From contig NZ_JAABNP010000019.1 in NCBI RefSeq assembly GCF_009928485.1, positions 45,280-109,279 on the forward strand: a stretch of DNA of 64,000 bases, read 5' to 3'. This stretch comes from Clostridium sp. C2-6-12 (GTDB lineage: Bacteria > Bacillota > Clostridia > Clostridiales > Clostridiaceae). The notes under the pieces were generated by a model. That model ran no database searches, was not told the DNA's origin, and saw nothing but the letters and a program-made list of their open reading frames with translations. Shown one piece after another: positions 1-7,611 of this stretch (within the stretch, counting starts at the first letter, position 1; every line of letters begins with the position of its first letter). The position numbers were made by a program, and so were the translations under genes.

Positions 1-90
1 TTGTCAATTTTATCAGAACATTTTATGATATATTTTTATTTTTGTTCGTCTCTATAATAAATATTCTTTACAATTTATCGTTTAATATAG

Positions 91-972
91 TTATTTTGCC
101 GTTTGATTTAATATTTTTTCTATATTATAAGGTTTATATGTATAATCCACACACATTCTGTATAATTTATCAGGATTATCTCCTATACCAACATACCCTC
201 TGTCTATTGTAAATCCCATAGAGTAGCCTGCTTCGGAAACAGCCTTTATTGTATCATCATTATACTTTCCTTCTGGATAAGCAATTGAAAAAACAGGTTT
301 ACCAGTTAATTTTTCTAATGTTTCTTTAGAATTTTTAAGTTCGCTTAATTGTTCTTCATAAGATAGCTCCGAAAGCCTTCTATGTGAAACAGTATGGGAT
401 TCTATGTCAATTCCATAATCACTCATTTCTTTGACACTGCTTGGTGACAAATATTCTTTTCCATCTAAATAGCTAGAAATCACAAAAATAGTTGCATTCA
501 TATTAAATTCTTTTAATATAGGGAATGCATTTGTATAGTTGTCCATATAACCATCATCAAAAGTTATTAAAACACTTTTTTCAGGAACAGGCTTGTCCCC
601 TAAAATATATTCTTTAAATTGTGCCATAGTTAATGTTGTATATCCATTATCTTTTACAGCTTTAAGATGCTGTCTAAACTTTTCTGGTGAAATAATGATA
701 GGACTTTTCCCTGATGGATCTTTATTTATTGAATGATAGCATATTACTGGTATTTTGATTTTATCATTTCTAGAACTTTTTACTTCTTCTACAGATGTAT
801 TTTCTGTGTTTGAAGCTTCTACTTTTGTCGAGACTTCCTTTGAAGATGGTTTTGAATTACCAGTAGCACCATAAGCTGCAATAACAATTACACTAATACA
901 TAGCAATAACTTAACCAGCACTGATCCCATATTTATTTTTTTAACTCTTTTATTTTTCTTCCTTGTTTTCAT
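91..972 (-). CDS. Membrane-anchored polysaccharide deacetylase (NodB/CE4)
   Basis: A 293-aa protein with a basic N-terminus and one hydrophobic segment (about residues 18-37), read as an uncleaved anchor or signal. A Ser/Thr/Lys-rich linker follows, then a NodB homology domain from about residue 72. The metal-site motifs are visible: TFDDGYMDNY (motif 1) and SHTVSHRRLSEL (motif 2, HxxxH type). The later IAYPEGKYND segment matches the motif-3 region. CE4 enzymes remove N-acetyl groups from peptidoglycan or exopolysaccharide outside the cell; the exact substrate is not readable here. The ATG is preceded by AGCAGGAAAAA. It has no obvious operon partner, and the next gene upstream is a small hypothetical. 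Confidence 0.85.
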   Translation of the reverse strand: MKTRKKNKRVKKINMGSVLVKLLLCISVIVIAAYGATGNSKPSSKEVSTKVEASNTENTSVEEVKSSRNDKIKIPVICYHSINKDPSGKSPIIISPEKFRQHLKAVKDNGYTTLTMAQFKEYILGDKPVPEKSVLITFDDGYMDNYTNAFPILKEFNMNATIFVISSYLDGKEYLSPSSVKEMSDYGIDIESHTVSHRRLSELSYEEQLSELKNSKETLEKLTGKPVFSIAYPEGKYNDDTIKAVSEAGYSMGFTIDRGYVGIGDNPDKLYRMCVDYTYKPYNIEKILNQTAK

Positions 973-1069
973 TTATTTTTCCTGCTTTCATATAATTCAA
1001 ATACAATTTTAAAGCAGCAAGCTAATTTCACATACTTACTGCCTTAAAACTATATTATTAATTTAATAA

Positions 1070-1363
1070 TTAATTTCTTGCGCTTATCTTTGTAGTGCTT
1101 AAATGTTCTCCTGATATTCTTTCTTTTCTTTTGGATTTGCCATAGTCATTTGAAAAATATATAATTAGACTTTCATCATTGCTTTCAGCGTTAACTTGAT
1201 ACATTACACTTTGAACATATCCATGGATAAAATCATCTTTGCTGAAAGACAAATTTATTTCAGTACCAACCTTAGTAATTACATTAATTACATCTTTCAA
1301 ATCCTTTGACTCTTTTGTAAAAACAATATCACCGCTGTCTATAAGACAAAACTCAACCTTCAT
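1070..1363 (-). CDS. Hypothetical protein, 97 aa
   Basis: I do not recognise the family. It is a small soluble-looking protein with an acidic first half and a basic C-terminus (KSKRKERISGEH). A longer frame starts at a GTG at 1372, but that codon lies inside the ribosome binding site GGGAGGTG. I therefore choose the ATG at 1363, six bases after it. It stands alone between the deacetylase and another small gene. Confidence 0.6.
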   Translation of the reverse strand: MKVEFCLIDSGDIVFTKESKDLKDVINVITKVGTEINLSFSKDDFIHGYVQSVMYQVNAESNDESLIIYFSNDYGKSKRKERISGEHLSTTKISARN

Positions 1364-1509
1364 ATATTTCACCTCCCGCTTAATTTAAATTATATAATAT
1401 ATATTTTATATTTCAACCCTAAAACATCAATTTGCTAATAAGCACAAGGAAAGAATTAGTATCTAGTATTTGTTTAAAATCCAAATTCTTTAATTGTTAC
1501 AACAAAATA

Positions 1510-1531
1510 AGGTGCTCTATATCGAACACCT
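1510..1531 (-). terminator. Weak terminator-like hairpin
   Basis: AGGTG and CACCT arms, extended by a TC/GA pair, form a hairpin about 125 bases past the stop of the 76-aa gene. The minus-strand U-tract is poor (TTATTTTGTTG), so the call is weak. Confidence 0.35.
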
Positions 1532-1655
1532 CATTTATTAATTTAACCGCTGCAAATAATTTTAGTGACTTTAGTACAATTTAAGTACTTCATAAATTCA
1601 AAAAATATCTCAAGCCCTTATAATTGATTTACTGGTCTCAAGTATGTTTTTGTTA

Positions 1656-1886
1656 TCATTCCCATTCAATGGTTAGAATCTCTAATTCACCTTCTTTTAA
1701 GGATACCTTATATCCATCTGTAACCAACCAAGCTGCTAAATCTGTAACCATATTCCTTCGAATCTCATCTCTTTTACTTACTGCAAAAACTGCTGAAACT
1801 TTATTAACTCCAGCTCTTTTCCCCTGCTGTATATTTCTTAATATTATGTTCTTATTTTCATTTAATCTTTGTTCGTATTCATTCAC
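1656..1886 (-). CDS. Hypothetical protein, 76 aa
   Basis: A small charged helical protein beginning NEYEQRLNENKNIIL and ending in an acidic tail (GELEILTIEWE). I do not recognise the family. The reading frame opens at 1901 with a TTG inside the ribosome binding site GGGAGG. The GTG at 1886, seven bases after that site, is the likely start. It is surrounded by untranslated DNA and is probably monocistronic. Confidence 0.6.
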   Translation of the reverse strand: MNEYEQRLNENKNIILRNIQQGKRAGVNKVSAVFAVSKRDEIRRNMVTDLAAWLVTDGYKVSLKEGELEILTIEWE

Positions 1887-2095
1887 AATATTTCCTCCCA
1901 AAAATTATTTAATAAATTAATTATTCTTTAGAAGATGTTTTGTATCACCTATTAAATTTTATTTATCCTCATATAATTTTATGATATATACTTTTAAGTT
2001 ATTCCATATTCATTATTATAAAAATCACAGTTTTATTAAAAGAAGCAAAACCCAAAAACAATTAATATTACTCTTTATTTTTCTAAATATAAAAA

Positions 2096-2132
2096 GAGCC
2101 CTATTAAATGTACTAAACATTTAATATAGCTC
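2096..2132 (-). terminator. Rho-independent terminator of the Lrp/AsnC gene
   Basis: Inverted arms GAGC..TATTAAATGT and ACATTTAATA..GCTC are followed on the minus strand by a T-rich run. The hairpin starts about 20 bases past the stop codon at 2151. Confidence 0.75.
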
Positions 2133-2150
2133 ACAAATAATTTATGTATA

Positions 2151-2603
2151 TTATTCTTTATCAATTTCCGAAGACACATCTATTCCCCTATGTTCAACTG
2201 CTGTTGAGAAAACTATTTGAGTTTCTGTGTTACCAAACTTTTGAAGTTCACCAATAAAAGCATCCAATTCTAATGTTGTATGATAAGCAACCTTGATTAG
2301 CATTGAATACTTGCCTGTTACACAATTGCACTCCAGTACATTAGGACATGATGCTATAAAAGGATAAAACTCAGGTTTTTGTTTAGGTGACATTTCCAAG
2401 TTAATAAACGCCTTAATGTTATAACCTAATTTTAACGGATCAACATGAGCTGAATATCCAGTGATTACTTTTGCTTTTTCTAATTTTTCAATACGAGCTG
2501 ATACTGCTGGTGTTGATAAAAACACTTCTTCTGCTAAATGTTTTAGTGGATAACGTGCATTTTTTTGTAAAAGTTCAATTATCTTATAATCAATTTTATC
2601 CAT
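2151..2603 (-). CDS. Lrp/AsnC-family transcriptional regulator
   Basis: A 150-aa protein of normal length for the family. The N-terminal winged helix-turn-helix is clear: KIDYKIIELLQKNARYPLKHLAEEV, then the recognition helix STPAVSARIEKLEK. A C-terminal RAM/AsnC ligand domain starts near residue 65 (NIKAFINLEM...VLECNCVTGKYSMLIKV). Such proteins form dimers to octamers and respond to amino acids; the effector and targets cannot be told here. The frame opens at a TTG (2609). The ATG at 2603, eight bases after AGAGG, is a better start. The gene stands alone and has its own terminator. Confidence 0.88.
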   Translation of the reverse strand: MDKIDYKIIELLQKNARYPLKHLAEEVFLSTPAVSARIEKLEKAKVITGYSAHVDPLKLGYNIKAFINLEMSPKQKPEFYPFIASCPNVLECNCVTGKYSMLIKVAYHTTLELDAFIGELQKFGNTETQIVFSTAVEHRGIDVSSEIDKE

Positions 2604-2677
2604 TTCCAATACCTCTATTCCTCTGAAATTACTTTACTAACATATATCAAATCTTTTTACTAAAATATATAATAAAA

Positions 2678-2713
2678 AGGCATATCAAATAATCCACAGT
2701 TACTGATACGCCT
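2678..2713 (-). terminator. Hairpin with minus-strand T-run, upstream of the Lrp gene
   Basis: AGGCATATCA pairs with TGATACGCCT (one mismatch). On the minus strand it is followed by TTTTTATTATA. It sits about 70 bases before the Lrp start, so it could end transcription arriving from upstream or act as a leader attenuator or operator. Confidence 0.45.
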
Positions 2714-2898
2714 CTTTGCGCTATTTTATTAAATTAATATCTTTAAAATGAAAATCTTTTTTCTCTAATTATATTTTATATGCCTTTTTTAAAATAAACA
2801 AGAGTTTTCTTTTATTTAAATAAATAATGTAGAATATCTTTTCATTTTTTTGCATATAATATAATGAACATAACTATATAAATTGTTCTAATTAACCA

Positions 2899-2932
2899 AA
2901 TAGATGGCATATACAAAAGTATGCTATCTATT
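2899..2932. terminator. 13-bp stem hairpin downstream of the 179-aa gene
   Basis: AATAGATGGCATA pairs with TATGCTATCTATT (one G-U pair) around an 8-base loop, about 70 bases past the stop at 3004. The better T-run (TTTTATTTT) is on the plus strand, yet the only nearby gene reading into it is on the minus strand. Direction is therefore uncertain. The rest of 2604-3003 is AT-rich DNA without a gene. Confidence 0.5.
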
Positions 2933-3003
2933 TTTATTTTGAATATATTGTTTTACTTTAAATAAAGAAAATAATACTTAAATCAAAATCTAATTAAATT
3001 AAA

Positions 3004-3543
3004 TCAACTTAAACAATATTCATCACTAACATAAGTAATTGGAATTCTTTGAAGTTTATTAAACTGATTTTTAGTTTCAATATTAAAGAAATTTCTAGAA
3101 GAACCTCCAAACATATTAGAAAAATAATCTTCCATGTAGCATCCCTCTGGCAATTCTTTTTGCATTTTTATAAACAGTTCTCTTAAATCATAACCTTCAA
3201 CTTTATAACAGGATTCCTTTAAACATAACGAAAGCGAATTATTGTAGTAATTTTTTCTTCTTTCCACACGAAGGAAAAATTCTTTTATAATTTCTTCATT
3301 ATTATAAATTAATGTTATTGGAATTTTAACATCTAATACATAATCTATCAACTCATCATCTTTCAAATAAAAAAATTCATTAAATTCTTCTGAATTTTCC
3401 CCATAGAACTCAAAATTCAAACTGTCGTTTTTAAAAGTATATCCTCTTACTTTAAGTAAAAACTCTTCTCTTGAAAAATATACTGTTGCCTGCTCGCATC
3501 CTAAATTATCAGTATATAAAGCAGCATATTTTAATTTGACCAT
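3004..3543 (-). CDS. Hypothetical protein, 179 aa
   Basis: I do not recognise this family. The protein is acidic and has no signal peptide or membrane segment. It is predicted mainly beta in the first 120 residues (alternating hydrophobics, for example IPITLIYNNEEII). A Cys-containing middle (LCLKESCYKVEGYDLRELF) is followed by a helical segment. The start follows GGGGGAT with a rather long spacer. It lies in a run of small minus-strand genes of unknown role, with a 126-base gap to the next one upstream. Confidence 0.55.
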   Translation of the reverse strand: MVKLKYAALYTDNLGCEQATVYFSREEFLLKVRGYTFKNDSLNFEFYGENSEEFNEFFYLKDDELIDYVLDVKIPITLIYNNEEIIKEFFLRVERRKNYYNNSLSLCLKESCYKVEGYDLRELFIKMQKELPEGCYMEDYFSNMFGGSSRNFFNIETKNQFNKLQRIPITYVSDEYCLS

Positions 3544-3669
3544 ATAATTCTTTATATCCCCCTCTTTTTAAACTTTTTCTTATACCCACATATGTTTTCT
3601 CAAAACCACCTTAATATTATATTACACTTTACCATAAATTAGAAGAACAAAATATATAAATTTTCATTT

Positions 3670-4026
3670 TCACTTAATGAAAGTCTTACTTTGTGGTTCG
3701 TAAAAAGATAATTCATACTTCTTCGCATACTCCTGAACTAAATTATTAACGTACTCAGCCCTGCTGAATTCACATGACATAATAATATGACCTTCAGATT
3801 TATCAAAAATCACATTCCAAGGACACAACTCTAAATCCCCAACTTCCTTTTCATCAATATCATCTATTTCTGGATGTTTCGATGTCAATTCTTCATAAAA
3901 TTCTTGAGTTCTTTGAGTCGGTCCAATTAATGAAGTATCCCCTTCACAAAGCTTTAAATATAATTTCTCAGCTTCTTCTTTATTTTTAACATAATTAGAA
4001 TGCCACACCGCGCAATTCCAGCTCAT
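3670..4026 (-). CDS. Hypothetical protein, 118 aa
   Basis: A small acidic cytosolic protein with no recognised domain. Notable features are the N-terminal SWNCAVWHS, an acidic stretch (EIDDIDEKEVGDLELCPW) and a final FYEPQSKTFIK. It may fold as an alpha/beta unit. The frame can be opened at a GTG (4038), but that codon lies within the ribosome binding site AGGTGA. The ATG at 4026 is spaced normally from it. It follows the lipoprotein gene upstream by 28 bases, so the two may be cotranscribed. Confidence 0.55.
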   Translation of the reverse strand: MSWNCAVWHSNYVKNKEEAEKLYLKLCEGDTSLIGPTQRTQEFYEELTSKHPEIDDIDEKEVGDLELCPWNVIFDKSEGHIIMSCEFSRAEYVNNLVQEYAKKYELSFYEPQSKTFIK

Positions 4027-4054
4027 AATATTTATCACCTGTATTCCTCTAATA

Positions 4055-4675
4055 TTAATTACTTTTTATCATATCACTATCTAATATAGTATAATTAGCT
4101 CTATGAATGTATAATGCCTTTCCATCTATATTTAACCTTGTCATCTTAGGCAGATCTTTTGGAACAGTCACAAAAACATCATTTCCTTGATAAACACCTA
4201 TAGGTATTCCCATTTGAGAACTTATAATAATAGTTTTCTTTTTGCCTATTTCATTTTTAACCTTGTTAACAAATCGATCGATCGAAACCAAACCTCCACC
4301 TTTGTTTACTTCTATATTAGTTGGAACCTGATAATCTTTTACCATATCTAATCCATCTTCTGAAAATATCATTGTATTTCCAACTTGGAACATTTGATTA
4401 CCATTAATGGTAACCTCTAGAACTTCTGATTTAAAAGTTTCAGTATTTTTATCAAAATTTTCGTTGTTTTGAAGCAACCCAACAGAAACTTTTTTACCAT
4501 CAACAGTTAAAGTTTTATTTCCATAATCATCATATGTACTTATTGAAAAATGTTGTCCCACTAAATCTCCTTTTATTTTTCCAATCCAGTCATTCAATTT
4601 TGCACAACCTATACCTGATACAATTAGAATTGAAATTGCACCTGCTAAAATAGCTAGTTTTAATTTTACCTTCAC
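4055..4675 (-). CDS. Clostridial lipoprotein-like protein (DUF5052-type)
   Basis: A 206-aa exported protein. The start is GTG (4675), seven bases after GGGAGGC. The N-terminus KVKLKLAILAGAISILIV is followed by SGIGC, a plausible lipobox with Cys near residue 24. The mature part has the pattern FSISTYDDYGNKTLTVDGKKV, which I recall from clostridial DUF5052 lipoproteins; I could not check this. The body is predicted beta-rich. Function is unknown. It is likely anchored to the outer face of the membrane. Confidence 0.65.
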   Translation of the reverse strand: MKVKLKLAILAGAISILIVSGIGCAKLNDWIGKIKGDLVGQHFSISTYDDYGNKTLTVDGKKVSVGLLQNNENFDKNTETFKSEVLEVTINGNQMFQVGNTMIFSEDGLDMVKDYQVPTNIEVNKGGGLVSIDRFVNKVKNEIGKKKTIIISSQMGIPIGVYQGNDVFVTVPKDLPKMTRLNIDGKALYIHRANYTILDSDMIKSN

Positions 4676-4733
4676 GATTTATCGCCTCCCTACAAAGAAA
4701 ATAATTCTACAAAATATTTAAAACTCCTCTATT

Positions 4734-5282
4734 TTAAACTATTTCTCGATTTTTTCTCATACTTTTTTCAAATATAATTATAGTTATAATTCCAACAAAT
4801 ATTCCAATAATCATTCCTCCTAAAACATCTGATGGATAGTGAACATATAAATATATTCTTGAAAATCCAATAAAAGAACTTAAAATTAAAGCAAAAATTC
4901 CAATTCTCTTGTTCATATTATATATTACTATGCTTGAAGTAAATGAGCACATGGTATGTCCCGATGGAAACGAAAAATCCTTGGGCAACTTTATAAGCAT
5001 TTGCCCAAATAAAGGCATCGCATTAAAAGGACGTGTTCTTGCAACTATAGGTTTAATAGTCAAACTTCCTATTAAATAACATAAAATCAAAGCAGTAATA
5101 ATCATAAAGCCATGTTTTCTATATTTTTTGCTCAAAATCAATGCTAGTCCAATTATTGTCCATATTGTTATACCATTTCCTAAGCTTGTGATTCCAATCA
5201 TTATTTTATCTAAAATTGAATTTCGTATATTCATTTGAATAAATTCTAAAATAGTATTATCTAAATTTTGAATTAAATGCAT
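4734..5282 (-). CDS. PAP2-superfamily membrane phosphatase
   Basis: A 182-aa integral membrane protein with about five hydrophobic segments. The three PAP2 signatures are present: KPIVARTRP (about residue 77), SFPSGHTM (about residue 105) and RIYLYVHYPSDVLGG (about residue 142), which supply the Arg, His and His/Asp of the acid-phosphatase site. Members dephosphorylate undecaprenyl pyrophosphate, phosphatidylglycerol phosphate or related lipids at the outer face. The lipid used here is not known. The ATG follows GAGGAG with a 12-base spacer. Confidence 0.85.
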   Translation of the reverse strand: MHLIQNLDNTILEFIQMNIRNSILDKIMIGITSLGNGITIWTIIGLALILSKKYRKHGFMIITALILCYLIGSLTIKPIVARTRPFNAMPLFGQMLIKLPKDFSFPSGHTMCSFTSSIVIYNMNKRIGIFALILSSFIGFSRIYLYVHYPSDVLGGMIIGIFVGIITIIIFEKSMRKNREIV

Positions 5283-5334
5283 AGTAACTATTTTCTCCTC
5301 AAATTAAAAGTATATTTTCCCATATAATAACAAA

Positions 5335-5362
5335 GAGCTATAAGAGTAAACTCTTATAGCTC
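5335..5362 (-). terminator. Terminator between the zinc-ribbon and PAP2 genes
   Basis: GAGCTATAAGAGT and ACTCTTATAGCTC are perfect 13-bp inverted arms. On the minus strand they are followed by TTTGTTATT. The hairpin begins 16 bases past the stop of the zinc-ribbon gene. Confidence 0.8.
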
Positions 5363-5377
5363 ATTTTTACAAACAGA

Positions 5378-5533
5378 CTATCTTCTGTTGTTTTGTTGCT
5401 TTCTAGCTCTTCTACAATCAGCACATCTTACTGGTTCGTTTTCGAAACCTTTTTCTTTGTAGAATTCTTGTTCTCCAACTGTGAATATAAATTCTTTTCC
5501 ACAATCTTTACATACTAATGTTTTATCTTCCAT
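5378..5533 (-). CDS. Small zinc-ribbon protein, 51 aa
   Basis: The gene encodes a 51-aa protein starting MEDKTLVCKDCGKEF and ending in a basic tail (RRARKQQNNRR). Two knuckles, CKDC and CADC, with a central FYKEKGFENEPVRC match the small zinc-ribbon (probable zinc-binding) proteins common in Firmicutes. The ATG follows GGAGGA at good spacing, and a terminator lies just downstream. Its role is unknown; a nucleic-acid or ribosome association is only a guess from the basic tail. Confidence 0.82.
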   Translation of the reverse strand: MEDKTLVCKDCGKEFIFTVGEQEFYKEKGFENEPVRCADCRRARKQQNNRR

Positions 5534-5691
5534 TTTCAATTCCTCCAAATTCAAAAGACTTACTTAACTAACACTTTCTCATAAAGGAGAAATTTTAATG
5601 TAATTAAATCTTTGATCTATATTTTTTATTCCCTTAGGAACATTTTTATTATATCATAGCAATTTTAAAATTACAAGCTTTAAATTTATTA

Positions 5692-6159
5692 TTATTGGTT
5701 TTTTTCTTCAATTTTTGTAAACGATACATTGTTGAAAGAATTGGTTACTATATATTTGCTGTTTCCTACTTTGATGAACTTCATTTCCACAGTGTCTCCA
5801 ACTTTAGTTAAGGCAACATCTCTAGATGTTTCAGTTGAAACTGAGAATATACTGTCAACATTTTTTAGTTTTATATCATATATACTAGTTCCTTCTTTAA
5901 TCACCAAACCTATTCTCTCAACTTCTCCTTTTATAAGCTCATCTTGATTACCACTTTCTAAAGAAATATTGGTATTCGTTAAACCTTCAAGATATTTATT
6001 TAACGCTGCCTGTAAGGAATCTCCTACTCCAACAGTATTATAATTTTTAACATTTACCATTGCATATTGCTTTACTAATCCATTAGAATCCTTTAATGTC
6101 ATAAAATAAGTTGGTTCATTTTGAATATTTATTAAATATGGGAAAGTTGCCTTATAACC
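5692..6159 (-). pseudogene. C-terminal fragment of a transposon-split membrane-protein gene
   Basis: The open frame reads through the junction as QYGYKATFPYLINIQNE..., starting at the transposon core. An internal ATG (6102) gives 136 aa, but there is no good ribosome binding site there. The stretch continues in frame the protein begun at 15712: residues 382-536 of the restored product. The C-terminal domain looks beta-rich (AMVNVKNYNTVGVG...) and probably sits outside the membrane. I do not know a function for the family. As it stands the fragment lacks a start and membrane anchor, so it is very likely not functional. Confidence 0.85.
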
Positions 6160-6167
6160 ATATTGTT
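6160..6167. repeat. Left 8-bp core (att) copy
   Basis: ATATTGTT, identical to 14570-14577. On the host gene's coding strand it reads AACAATAT and includes the CAA TAT (Gln-Tyr) codons shared by both halves. An inverted copy TTAACAATAT lies at 6190-6199, so the left end can form a hairpin. Confidence 0.8.
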
Positions 6168-6179
6168 AATGTGATTAAC
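6168..6179 (+). repeat. Left terminal inverted repeat
   Basis: AATGTGATTAAC directly inside the left core. It matches the right end read inward (AATGTTATTGAC) at 10 of 12 positions, and is a likely recombinase binding arm. Confidence 0.65.
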
Positions 6180-6268
6180 TTTATTGAATTTAACAATATA
6201 ACTATATATAAAATGTATCTAAGCATTTATATAAGCTAATTACATCAATTCAACATCAAACATTTATT

Positions 6269-6288
6269 GTGTTGAATAAAAATAATAA
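6269..6288 (+). repeat. Left subterminal repeat
   Basis: GTGTTGAATAAAAATAATAA. Its first 13 bases recur in inverted orientation at 14465-14483. An opposing ATTCAACA lies at 6248-6255. It is possibly an accessory recombinase binding site. Confidence 0.5.
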
Positions 6289-6318
6289 CTAAAGTATAAT
6301 ATAATAAAAGAAAGAGTA

Positions 6319-7611
6319 ATGGGAGTGATGAACATTAGTAAGTATGTCATGAGAGAAAGGATAATAAGAAATATAGTTAATGGTGAACTGGTTAAAAAGA
6401 ATATAGCAGTTATTATGGAAGAAGTAAAACTACCGAATAATCAACAAGCATATATACCAAGTGCTTTAAATAAATTACTATATAAAAAATATTACAATAA
6501 AAATATAAATAACGCAAAGAATGTTGGATACACAATATGTGAGTTTTTAAATTACGTTAGTGATATGACTAATATGAACGAAGACGAAATTTTTAAAAAA
6601 TTAAAAGATGAAGGTTTATATGGTTTGAACTTCTATCATCTATCTTCATTTCTAAACTTTTGTATAATATCTAAAAATAATGGATATGACACCATTAAAC
6701 AAAAAGAAAAAAGACTATTTGAATTTTATAGCAATCTAATTGACTTAGGTTTATTAAACAAGTCATTGAGTTTTAAATATAAGATGATAATGGGAACTGA
6801 TAATGAAAGACATAAGATAATAATTTCGCCTTGCGATACGGTTGAATATCAAGTAGCTTATCCCTCTAAAAATGCTAATAAAGTAGTAAAACTTAATAAT
6901 TTAGAAGAATACTTATATCAATTACTAATTGAATTAAGTGAAAAATATACGCCAGATATAACATTTGGTATAGTTCTTCAAATCATGAGCGGTGCAAGAA
7001 AAGGTGAGCTTGTTAATTTAAGACTGGAAGATGTTCATTTAAATAAAGATAAGAATAGAATGGATTTGCTGATAATGAAAAGACCTGAATTATTTACTGA
7101 AAGAAAGATTGATATTAGCAGTAGTGATGTTAAGAAACCAAGAAAACAAGTTGTATTCAATGTAGATGGTTCACTATATAAATATTATGAACACCATATA
7201 AAATATAGGTTATATTTATTAAATAAAAATAATTCATTCACTAATGCTTTAATGGTAGATACAAATGGACAATCAATGTCTGGTTCTACTTATGTACAAA
7301 GATTTACTAAGTTAAAAAATATATTCCTAAAAAAGCTAAAAGAAAACTCGTATTCAACATATTCCAATATAAAAGATACCAAATGGGGTACACATATTTG
7401 TAGAGGAATATTCACAAATATATGTATTCAAAAGGGATATGCTAAGAATATTAGGGATTTAGCAAGTTTAAGAGGGGATTGGAGCGAGGACTCATCAAAA
7501 GTCTATTGGGATACAGCTCTATTAGCTAAATCAATAAATGAAAAAGTGAATCAAATTAACAACTTTGAAATATATGAAAAAGAAGATGGTGATATGGATG
7601 ACTGTCGATAG
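6319..7611 (+). CDS. Tyrosine recombinase 1 of the transposon (TnpA-like)
   Basis: A 430-aa protein with the tyrosine-recombinase catalytic domain in its C-terminal half. Box I SGARKGELVNLRLEDV gives Arg227. THICRG gives His359 and Arg362. KVYWD gives the nucleophile Tyr396. The usual GH before the Tyr is replaced by GD in LRGDWSED. The N-terminal 150 residues probably form a core-binding (SAM-like) domain. The gene starts the recombinase operon; TATAAT-like sequence lies about 20-30 bases upstream. Starts at 6319 or 6328 are both possible. It probably acts with the next two proteins to cut and rejoin the element ends. Confidence 0.85.
   Translation: MGVMNISKYVMRERIIRNIVNGELVKKNIAVIMEEVKLPNNQQAYIPSALNKLLYKKYYNKNINNAKNVGYTICEFLNYVSDMTNMNEDEIFKKLKDEGLYGLNFYHLSSFLNFCIISKNNGYDTIKQKEKRLFEFYSNLIDLGLLNKSLSFKYKMIMGTDNERHKIIISPCDTVEYQVAYPSKNANKVVKLNNLEEYLYQLLIELSEKYTPDITFGIVLQIMSGARKGELVNLRLEDVHLNKDKNRMDLLIMKRPELFTERKIDISSSDVKKPRKQVVFNVDGSLYKYYEHHIKYRLYLLNKNNSFTNALMVDTNGQSMSGSTYVQRFTKLKNIFLKKLKENSYSTYSNIKDTKWGTHICRGIFTNICIQKGYAKNIRDLASLRGDWSEDSSKVYWDTALLAKSINEKVNQINNFEIYEKEDGDMDDCR

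Noticed and set aside
1624..1920. 98-aa plus-strand ORF opposite the 76-aa gene
   Set aside because: No ribosome site, and it mirrors the minus-strand gene, which has a good site and normal composition.
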